A DNA stretch of 64,000 bases, taken from the NCBI GenBank assembly GCA_947652115.1, contig OX393570.1, forward strand, positions 15,081,964 through 15,145,963, written 5' to 3'. Position numbers and translations under genes: made by a program. The stretch is from Blastomussa wellsi. Its lineage: Eukaryota; Cnidaria; Anthozoa; Scleractinia; Plerogyridae. The notes below the pieces were generated by a model. That model was not told the origin of the DNA and searched no databases. It saw only the letters and a program-made list of their open reading frames with translations. Every line of letters starts with the position of its first letter. The stretch's first letter is position 1. Of this stretch, positions 55,036 to 64,000 are shown piece by piece.

Positions 55036-58000
55036 GTAAGTCCAGAAAGGAATGTTTCCACCGGTATGCGAAACACGGTTGTTACTGCAGTGAGATGCAT
55101 AAGGACGTGGTCAAAGGATCTGGAGCGGGTGCAACACACAGGTGACATAATTGTCAAAGGGTCTGCCTTTTAATCACAGCTAGATAAGACACGATTTGCA
55201 ATTGGATGTAAAGACTAAACTCCACGAGGTAAATATCGATAAAAATTTTGGCAGCTACTAAACAAACGAAGTCGATAAAGGCTATCTATTAAATTATAAA
55301 GAAAATTGGAGTAATCATGTTCCATCAATCCCTAGTAAATCATTCCTAACACAGGACTGTTCGAATGTAACATTTAATAAAACAGTGAAAATGAAACTGT
55401 CACAAAACATAAGTTTTTAAAATGTTTTTAAAAACTTTAATTATTTTCCACAGCCCTGCTACATTATTTGCAATTGGATGATTTATGCCGACGACTGCGA
55501 TCGAATGGACAAAACTGTTGTTTTCCCCCTGTGTTGTATCAAGTTTATTTTTGTGGAGACTGCTTGAAATATATTTCGTTTTAACAGTTTGTGGCTCAGT
55601 GGTAAACAACTCATTGAAGAGTCCCGGATATCCAAACGCTGATTACCAGGCCAACACGGACTGCATCTCTTTGGCTCCTATTCCGCACGGTATGGCCATG
55701 AATATTTCCTTTAAAGATTTCGACATCGAGGCTGGTCAACCCGAATGCGAGTAAGTAACCAAATTATGTACCCCTGTTCTGTAGAGTACATCTATCTTTA
55801 TCTAACGCGCGATATTTGCATGATATTTCAAGTCATACGTCATCCTTTTGACTTGATAATTATTACCCGATAATTATCTTTAAACTGAATTTCGGTAAAC
55901 TTTGCTAAAAATGCACTTTTTCACACTACAGCGAGATTTTGATGAACATTCCATGTAAACATGTATAATATTTTGCTTTGGTGCATGCCCATAAGCCAGA
56001 ATTTGGACTTTTTTAAGCGGAACAGTTTTCATTTTGGTTTTTGCTCCTTTTCCTTACCACTCTTTTCTACTCTTCGTATCCTGCTGCCGTGCAAATTGAT
56101 GACGTCACAAGTGGGGCATTGACTGCTCCTCCAAATGTCTTCAAAAGTCGACTTTGGCACTGAAAGAGTTAAAAGAATAATGCCGTAGTTAAGAACATCG
56201 TGTGCGTTAAATTTGCTGTACACTTCATCCGGTGCAATGAAAATTGCCTAAAGCCTTGTAAAAGATTTTATTTCTGTTTTAATTTCTTCTCTTTGCCGTG
56301 GGATCAGTCTACCGTTTTTTGCACAGTATCTTGTAAAAGAGCCTTGCTTCGAGAGAAGTGCTAAGTGGAATACCATTGACTATGTGGGTGGATGGGTGGA
56401 GGGAAGCGAATATAGTCGCGCTAAAGGCTACGACGTTATTTAAGAATGATTGTCGTGTTTCTTTAGTTTTGACTACTTGAAGATTATAAATGATCAAAAC
56501 CAAGTATATGGTGTATACTGTGGTGATAAGACTGGACAGACAGTTCTTGTAACTGGAAACTACGCTGTGATGATATTCCACTCAGATGAGATTGATCAAG
56601 AGAGAGGATTTCTTTTACATTTCATCGCTTTTCCAATGGGTAGGTGCCTTTTTGAGCCACAATGCTCGACCCTTTATTCTTGTATTTTCATATTGAATCT
56701 CTATGTTGAATCCTAACGTTAAGATGACTTCTATAATAATAGGAAACAGGACGACCACTCAACTTCCACCAAGCGGTAAAGTATAGTTATAATACTTAAA
56801 CGATTTCTTTTTTAGTTTTCAAGCAAATTGTATATCAAAATTAGATGATTGTTAACGGTAGTTTGTGTTTGCCTGTAAGTTACTTACTTACTTAATCCTT
56901 TCCGTCCCCTGTGGGACATAAGACAACTTTGCCTGTATGTACACGGTAACAACTTAACCAGTCCAAGTGAAACAGGGCCTGTTTCAGCGTGTCATCCAAA
57001 GGCAAACAAATCCCTTTAAAGTGCCTCTTAGATCAAATTGATATATACCTTTTTTACATTTTCTTGTACAATGTGACATTCTTATTCTTCTTGCCAAATG
57101 CCAATCAACGTAATCTTATTAATCTTTTATTTCCGAGAATTTACGGCTGCCTTTAACTGTTCCAAGGTTAAGGTTGTAAAATGGAGAAAGTGAAGTCAAA
57201 TGCTCAATATTACCTCACGGGTTGAAATTAAAATAACAATAAAAAATCAAATGAGGATTAACAAAATCTTTTGACTCGTTATTCGTGTATTTCTCTATAC
57301 TGATTATTATAATATTATAATTTTAAGCTATGAGGTAGTTTTGAGCCTTCAACATCTCTTGCTCCAACGCCCAAAGGAGCATTGGAACAACGTAAAGTAT
57401 CGAAACAATAGAACAGATCGAAATTTGGCAGGATGAGCAAATAAGTCGCATTGGCTTGGCTTTTATTGAACCATGCATGCTTGCCATCAATGTATTCATA
57501 GCTCAAGCTCACAACATCTTAATGTCTAGTTTGTGGCTCGGAGGTAAACAATACACTGAAAAGTCCTGGATATCCAAACAATTATCCAAACGCGCTGGAC
57601 TGCATTTATTTGGTTCCCATTCCACAAGGAACAACAATGAACATTTCCTTTCAAGACTTCGACGTGGAAGATGATAAATTGTGCAGGTACGTTGCAATTG
57701 CGAAAAGAAAGTGCAGGTTATTTTTAAATTTTGGGTCAATATTTTGTCAGAAGCGTTTTAATTGAAAGTATCTTACCCAAAAATCTGTTAACCGAATTTT
57801 CGTGAGTGACGCAGGATACTTCACTATTCTTATTCCTAGCCGATAACCTCGTGTTCTCGAATCTTCGTTGGTTTCTCATTTTTTCAGTTTCGTGCAATCT
57901 ATATTCACTATAAAATGAGTAAATTTGTTACTGGTGAAAATGTTAAAAAGATATAGGCGACCCCCTTCCCCAAGGAAATATGTCTTGACAATCTATGAAC

Positions 58001-61000
58001 AAGAAAAAGGGCACGCCTTTTAAAAGGCCTACATTTACCCACCATGCACATTGCTTAAAATTGTTAACATTAATTTTTATGTATTACTAAAAAGCAGGAA
58101 ACCTTTTACTAATAAATTAATAATGATGATGATGATGATGATAATAATAAGAAGAATGAGAGTGACAAGAATAAGAATAACAATAATGAGGATAATTTAA
58201 TAACTTCTATAGCGCTATTTACATTTACTGATCAACAGCGCTTTACAACTTTCAATCATACAATAAAATTCAAATTCCTAAAACTAATTACATATATATT
58301 AATAAATGAAATATTTGTAATAGTAATAAGAAACTTTAGTACTACTTAATAGAAGTAATAAACGTAATAGAAAAGAAACAAGACCCCAGGAGCCAACATC
58401 GCTGTTATTTGTGTATATAAATGTACTGACGTTCTTTGCAGTTTTGATTACTTGAGGATTACTAATGAGCACAACGACAACCTTGGTAAATACTGTGGCG
58501 CGAAAACAGGACAGACAGTTCTTGTAACTGGAGAATTCGCTGTGTTGATGTTCCACTCAGATTCCAGTTTTCAAAGAAAAGGATTTCATTTGTGTCTCAC
58601 TGCTATTCCGCAGGGTAAGCAAAAATATCAAAACCAGCCGTGTTCCTCATAGTGCAATTGGCGCAGCGCTAAAGGATCGAGAGAACTCATATTTACACGA
58701 TAAACCCTTAACTACCTTTGTAGCCCTTCATTAAGCATATTCACAGAAAAACTGAAACTGAACCTTATTCAGGACTATTTATAAGATACGAATGCTCCAC
58801 ATTGATAATGAAATCTTCCATACTTTTTTCTTACTGACATCCATTAGTTTCTTTCTCTTGTAGCTTTTTTTCTCTTTTTCTCTTTTACTTTTTCTTCCTC
58901 TTCATTAATTTTATATTATCAACTCTTTATTGCGGTGATGCTCCATATACCCAGTCAATATATGCACTATTGTGTTGTTCTATTGTGTGAAGTCTATTGT
59001 GCTATTATAATAACAAATGTTTCTGTGAAAAAGACGATTTCCTTAAAGTGCTAGGCCCCATTGTTGTGTTCTTTGTGACATACTTCGGAACTTGCTATTG
59101 ACTTGGTTTTTGGCGCTCGACCCCTTTATTGCCAACTACAATTACTTAGTTCTGTTACTCTGCCAGGTTAGCTTTACACTTATTTTGTGCCTAAAACAAG
59201 GTAATAAAGTTGCTGTTGTAGACTAAACAAAACATACACTCAAGAAAACAGTATTCAGTAGATCGAAATGCAAACGCCCCGGACGGTTTCTTTGAGAGCG
59301 TGTCGCATTAAATGACACGTACTGGAATTTATGCTAAGCAGTAAAAAGGCGAAATGCACCATCTTCATTTTCATTGTCGCGGAATCAGGTCTTCTATTGA
59401 AATGCAACTTGAATAAGAAATAACACAGGAAGTATACTTTGGCACCGAAATTGGCTGGGAAGGAGAAGAGATATGCATGAGAGAATGCACGGAAAGCCAT
59501 TTCTTTACCTTTCTCCTTCTCGACAGCTTATCCCAAAGCGGAGCTGACTCCGCTCGTAGGTTAAAAGGTTAAGAAAGAAACTTATTATTCCCAAGAGTGT
59601 GTACCTGTTAATTGTCATGTGCAGGCTGTAGCGCCTGTTATATTGGTGAAACCAATTAACACTTCGCCACTCGCATCCATCTGACAAAAATTCCCACATG
59701 TTTAAGCACTTGAGAGGTTCTGAAAACTGTCGCTCCCTTTGTTCAGAAGATTGTTTCAAAATCATCGATTCTGCTTCTACAAGCTTCCAATTGAAAATTA
59801 AGGAGCCATGCACATCCTTTGGAAACAGCCGTCTTTAAATTCCCCAGGTTAAATATCTTAATTTATCCCTTTCATACTAATTAGTCTCCCTTCTTAGCTT
59901 AAACACTTTCTTTGTTTTTTGATCCTTAATTATTTTTGTTATTATCTCACTTTGTCAACTATTTATTGCATAATTTCATTTTATTTCTCATTGTACAACT
60001 GACGATGGATGATGTTTCATCCGAAACATGCTTTGCCTTCATTAAAAAATGAACTTCAAAAGTATCGTATGGTTTCTCAAAGCGAAATCCTTAATGTGCA
60101 CTTACTACATATCTTTGTAGTGCCACCTAGAGTATTGGTACCAGCCGCTGTCGTGCGTTCATTTCCAGGCTACAAAGTGTGGTGTTCAGCAACTGGAAGT
60201 CCTCCCATACACGTGGCATTGATAAGAAACTCTACAGTGCTGGTAAACACAACCACAGATATAAACGTACAATTATACGAGGAAGGAAAGTACACTTGTG
60301 TAGCGACAAGCGAATATGGAACCAACATGAGCGAGTTTTTGGTCATTTTTGCCGGTAAGACTTTGCTTTGACTTAGATTACATAGTTTAAGGCTGTTAAA
60401 ATAGTAACAGGCACTTTGATGCTAGAAAAAATAAGCGTTGATTAATTTGTTTGTTTTACACAACTTTTATGCAGTTTTAAGTGCTGATGTTGCGTTTACC
60501 TTGTTATCTCTCATACTTTAAACACGTACAGTGCAGTTCGTAATATAGGTAAATCAAATCTCAAGTTTGTTTTGCTTGATTTGTTATTGTGCTTATATTT
60601 CCGATCTTTGGTGTCACTGGTGGCGACATACCGACGATACAAAGCTTACTATGATTATGGCTATTGTGCTTGTATCACCTAACTTGAAATTCCCCTTTCT
60701 TAAAATGTGACCATTCTTTACCCTTAGATTGTGTACCTCAGTGTTCGTATTGGTCAGACGGTATTTGGGGAAATTCTCTTTCGTGCCTTAAGCTAATGTC
60801 ACCAGAGTTTGTTACAAAATGTGCTTCAACGGTTACTGACAAGATGTAAGGTTTTTTTATGCTCGTTACATTGCTTGATATTTTTGTTAAACGGATACTA
60901 GCATAATTAAGAAATTTTGCTTTGTTGCTGATAAGTGGGAAGACGGAGCTACAAGCCTCCCTTTCGTTAAAAAAATAAGGTATACTTGGTCCATTGTTAC

Positions 61001-63792
61001 GAACTGTTACGTTTTGTCTTGTGACTGATCATGATATTGCTAAATCGGGACTGAAAGACTTTGCAGTCTTTCCTATTTTCCTCTTGTTTCATCTTGTTAA
61101 ATACCACTGCTTTGTAGACTTAGCACCTTTTCTTTCCAGTCAACAAAAATTTCTTTCTTTGCAGGTCGATGGAGTATATAGGCAACTTTTCACATCCCTC
61201 TGCTGGGATTTTTTCAGGCCTTAAAAGTCTACGGTGGCTGTCAGTATTCAGTATTTAAAACAACATTTTCCATCCTATTGACCAGTAACATGTCTTAAAT
61301 GTCCAGTCTTGCATGTATCACTTCTTGACTTTTGCTCCTACATCAAAGGGAAGAGGTATCGTTCTAGATAATTTAGATATCATCCCGCAAACTTTACCTG
61401 GTTGGATTGGATTTCATGTGATGGGTCTGTGCATAAGAGGTTATAAGTTTATTCTAGCAAACACATCAACTGAAATATATTGAACAATACTCAGCGTACT
61501 GAGACGAGTTCAAATTTTAACTAATCGATAAACTCGCCGAACCACACGCAAGATCACGTTGGCATTGGTGCTTCGACGAAGTTTAGCGAATTTAGGTTCA
61601 ACAAAGACCAAGTTATGGACTTCGAAGCCTGGTTTAAAATCCATTCAAACTTCTCTTACTTCGAAACAGCGTCCCCTCAAACCAACTCTTAATTTTTTAT
61701 CAGTTTTGTGTCAACTGTAAAATCCTGTTATTGGCCTACTGTTTGGAAGAAGCTGAGATGAAAATTACATCACAGAAATCATAAAAATATGTAAGAGTAT
61801 GGCTTTGCGGACGCTGTCTCACAGTTGCTGAGACGCTTGTATGAATTTTCAACCATGTTTCAAGGTACAAAACCTGGTCTACATTCGACCTAAAAGCATC
61901 AAACTTAGTGAAATGACTACTATTGTCGTGATCTTTTGTGTGATGGTGTCAGCTTATCGACTGGTTAAAATTTGGAGCTCGTAACAGTTCCCTGAGCAAA
62001 TCCGGAATGGACAATAGAAACTTTAGAGCTGTGTGATATATGAATATAATTTTGGAGGTATTTTCATTCACAGTTTACTTTCACAGGTCACTGAGATCAA
62101 ACAGCATTCAAAATCTACCTGCCAACATATTTTACAATTTGACGAAGCTACAAACACTGCAAGTTCTGAAACTGTTTATCATTTACGGCTTAAGTTTCCC
62201 TTTTCACCTCTTTCTTCATGGACTCAACTGTTTACGAAAATTTTGATATCCATAAGTGACATGAAGGGGATAGAACATCAACTAATTTTCAGCTATCAAA
62301 TATAATCATAATAAATAATTATCAAATAATAATAATAATAATAATAATAATTTATTTAACGAAGGTAACATCAATAACTGATAACTCAGTAGTTTACATG
62401 AGCTAATTTAAAACAAAAGTATAAAATTCCAATGCTCCTTGCATTGGAGAGAATTTAGAATCAATTTTTCTGTTGGCACAGAAGATATGTTCGTTTTTAC
62501 GCATTAATTCGTTTATTTTTTCATTCGAATTCAGTTTTTGTTATGTCGTTTACGACAGATGGTTGCATGGAGTATGGCAGCAATTAAAGGCAAAATAGTA
62601 TAATTTTAATTTAAATGTCTATGAAATTAAAAACGAGCTATTGAAAAATAAGCTTATTTGAAAGCCTTTTAAAAATTAAGAAGAATGGCGTTTTCCTTTT
62701 TGTGATTCTCCTTCTACATTATACAAATTAGGTACTAATGAAATCTAAGGTGTGACAGTATGGGGCTCCAAACACAAAATAAACGATAGGAGATATCTCA
62801 AAAAGTAAAACGCCTTCTTCATTTTCAAAGGCCATTCAAATTAGCTCATTTTTCAATAGATCGTTTTTTTTTTCATTTCGTAGGAACTTTAAACAGTGAC
62901 GATTTATTTTACTGCAGATTGCTGGCTTCAAATGCTATCACATTTCTACCTGATGGACTGTTTACCAGATTAACAGCTTTGTGGAGGCTGTAAGTGAATA
63001 GCTCGACAAATTTTTTTGACAGTGTCACGACGTTTGAAGTCATTTTCCCATTTACTTTCAAATTGAAGGAAATCTAAAAGTAAGAGTTTTCTAATGCCGA
63101 AAAACACCAACAGGATAATAAAATTCTGAAATTATACAAGGATTGTTTCGAATGACAACGATACAGACCGATTACGAACGACAACTGAGTACATTTCATG
63201 CCAAAAAACAGAGAGGGGTCAAACTTACAATAGGCTATGTCTTGTTAAGTGTTTACAGACCTTATTCACGTCATATAAGGATATATATGTCCTTGCAGAA
63301 GTAAATTACTTCCTTCAATTATCCATGTAAAGCGGCTGAATTATTAAGCATACAATGTATTGTCAGTCAATATTTCTTTCTATGAATACACTGCTTTCAA
63401 GATGCCAAAACTATGACTAATTTCCTTCTATAAAAATATCGTTGAAATGAAATTATTTTCCCACTCAACAATTTTCAATTTGACAAAGGCAGTAACGGGA
63501 CTTTCCAAGTGTAGGGAAAACAGGTGGTGCAAATGGTACGTTCGAACACGAATATAGTTCAAAAATAAAAGTAACTATTCTCCTTTTCTGGTAAATGTCC
63601 TAATATTTATCTTAATCACTACCTAAACTTGAGGATTAGTAATTATCTTAAATACTACATACTAGCCATTTGTTAATAGCGAATTGCCCATTATTAATAG
63701 CTGATTACTTTCACTCCAAGGAGTTTTGCTTCAAATGCTATTGCAGTCTTACCTGATGAAATATTTGCTACATTGTCCAATTTAGTTTTCCT
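54945..63792 (+). CDS. Secreted/membrane protein: signal peptide, two CUB, Ig, Cys-rich, LRRs (3'-partial)
   Basis: Exons: 54945-55035, 55588-55750, 56467-56639, 56743-56775, 57530-57686, 58442-58614, 60121-60354, 60728-60845, 61165-61239, 62087-62158, 62918-62989, 63721-63792, and onward past the window. All phases join. Every module up to the Ig is bounded by phase-1 introns, typical of exon shuffling; the LRR exons are phase 2. The protein starts with a hydrophobic leader and has extracellular modules only so far. Since the 3' end is missing, it could be secreted, single-pass, or a GPCR with an LRR ectodomain, as some invertebrate LRR receptors are. Recognition or adhesion is the likely role. 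I recognise the domains, not a named ortholog. Confidence 0.85.
55588..56639 (+). CDS. CUB domain 1 (two exons)
   Basis: Exons 55588-55750 and 56467-56639 encode one CUB domain. It has four Cys in the usual order (VCGSVV, NTDCIS, QPECE, YCGDK), the opening LKSPGYPNADY, and acidic positions FKDFDIE, FDYLKI and FHSDE that fit a calcium-binding CUB. It ends FLLHFIAFP. Confidence 0.9.
56743..56775 (+). CDS. 33-base linker exon between the CUB domains
   Basis: Acceptor aataatag and donor gtaaag flank 33 bases that read GNRTTTQLPPS from phase 1 to phase 1. It is a Thr/Pro linker with an N-glycosylation site (NRT). It is frame-neutral, so it could be skipped. Confidence 0.5.
57530..58614 (+). CDS. 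CUB domain 2 (two exons)
   Basis: Exons 57530-57686 and 58442-58614 repeat the layout of CUB 1: same phases, and a second exon of exactly 173 bases in both. Shared peptides include NNTLKSPGYPNNYPN, MNISFQDFDVED, FDYLRITNE, YCGAKTGQTVLVTG and FHSD. The pair plainly arose by a two-exon tandem duplication. Confidence 0.9.
58120..58155. repeat. ATG/ATA microsatellite
   Basis: Tandem GAT units followed by AAT units in the intron between the two CUB-2 exons. The sequence after it (AACTTCTATAGCGCTATTTA) looks like a reversed retroposon tail. Confidence 0.75.
59520..60050 (+). mobile_element. Penelope-like element 3' fragment (GIY-YIG endonuclease)
   Basis: GCSACYIGET (about 59629) is the GIY-YIG-type motif of Penelope-like elements. 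After a frameshift it continues DKNSHMFKHLRGSENCRSLC and EDCFKIIDSASTSFQLKIKE. The tail ACTGACGATGGATGATGTTT follows. It is broken by a stop and frameshifts and lies in the intron before the Ig exon. Confidence 0.75.
60121..60354 (+). CDS. Immunoglobulin domain exon
   Basis: A single phase 1-1 exon encodes PPRVLVPAAVVRSFPG, then KVWCSATGSPPIHVALIRN and EGKYTCVATSEYGTNMS. This is an I-set/Ig_3-like fold with its two Cys. The usual core Trp after the first Cys is replaced (VALIRN). There are several N-x-S/T sites. Confidence 0.85.
60728..61239 (+). CDS. Cys-rich exon and first LRR exon
   Basis: Exon 60728-60845 encodes a short Cys-rich segment (DCVPQCSYWSDGIWGNSLSC) that may act as the N-terminal cap of the LRRs, though I do not recognise it as a standard LRRNT. 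Exon 61165-61239 (75 bases, donor gtcagt) reads PSAGIFSGLKSLRWL, an LRR. Confidence 0.65.
62087..63792 (+). CDS. Three 72-base LRR exons; the first has a GC donor
   Basis: Exons 62087-62158, 62918-62989 and 63721-63792 are each exactly 72 bases, phase 2-2, one repeat per exon. They read SNSIQNLPANIFYNLTKLQT, SNAITFLPDGLFTRLTAL and SNAIAVLPDEIFATLSNL. The donor after 62158 is gcaagt, a GC-AG intron; the others are gtaagt. More repeats are expected beyond the window. Confidence 0.85.
62325..62352. repeat. (AAT)n microsatellite
   Basis: Nine or so AAT units in an LRR intron, followed by a TTTATTTAACGAAGG tail. Confidence 0.9.
62638..62859. mobile_element. Foldback MITE in an LRR intron
   Basis: CTATTGAAAAATAAGC and its inverse start arms pairing over about 75 bases, with GGCGTTTT shared. 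It is related to 32010-32675. Confidence 0.75.
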
Positions 63793-64000
63793 GTAAGTGA
63801 AAAAATCTCGTCTCATTTGTCTATTTTCAGCTAACGAAACAACAGCAGTTCAAAATAAATACACAGAGCTCTTCGTTGAGAAATTACTCAAAAATAGCAA
63901 ATAAATATAAGAGAAAAATATCAAAAGAGCTAAGAACAGTGGTGCTATAATTTAAATTGTACAGTCATTCGGATAAGTTACAAGAAATTTTTTAAGAATA

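Noticed and set aside
60009..60120. Start of a separate gene before the Ig exon
   Set aside because: The upstream part of that frame lies in the Penelope-like tail; the Ig exon is entered at 60121 by a clear acceptor in phase 1.
1..64000. CRISPR arrays, operons, bacterial insertion sequences
   Set aside because: None seen; gene structure and repeats are animal-type throughout.

Overview
The window is nuclear DNA of an animal, most likely an anthozoan cnidarian and probably a stony coral. Reasons: genes are split into many short exons with GT-AG introns; the DNA is AT-rich; a RhoGEF carries the RGS-like/C1/DH/PH layout known from invertebrates; and the introns are full of short inverted-repeat DNA transposons (MITEs) and tRNA-derived SINEs. 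One SINE (21541-21732) has a false reading frame, AQLVEHRTGIAEVTGSNPVE, that I recognise from coral gene predictions. The organism is inferred from content only. I found no bacterial genes, CRISPR array or rRNA.

Three genes lie on the + strand. (1) 1-38703: a Rho guanine-nucleotide exchange factor of the ARHGEF11/12 (PDZ-RhoGEF/LARG; fly RhoGEF2) family. About 51 exons were joined by eye and every junction keeps frame. The window opens inside the RGS-like domain, so any PDZ domain lies upstream. C1, DH, PH, an acidic exon, a Ser-rich region, short coiled coils and a stop at 38703 follow. (2) 46117-48568: a complete two-exon gene for a 274-residue DRAM/TMEM150-type multipass protein, with a decayed copy of its last exon upstream (43732-44445). 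(3) 54945-63792 and beyond: a secreted or membrane protein with signal peptide, two CUB domains, one Ig domain, a Cys-rich segment and LRRs in 72-base exons, running off the right edge.

Between genes 1 and 2 (about 38.7-46.1 kb) lie the RhoGEF 3' UTR, a diverged tandem duplication, a dead Ty3/gypsy-type retrotransposon (40815-42728), the DRAM pseudogene and several large hairpin elements. Between genes 2 and 3 (48.6-54.9 kb) I see only repeats and unassigned sequence.

The three genes belong to different processes: G12/13-to-RhoA signalling, endolysosomal/autophagy or plasma-membrane function, and an extracellular recognition-type protein. Nothing in the sequence ties them into one pathway. 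The most unusual features are a pair of candidate mutually exclusive exons in the RhoGEF, the CUB-CUB-Ig-LRR architecture with a GC-AG intron, a three-layer transposon nest, and two filled/empty transposon site pairs within the window. Exon calls rest on splice consensus, reading frame and family resemblance; no transcript was available.
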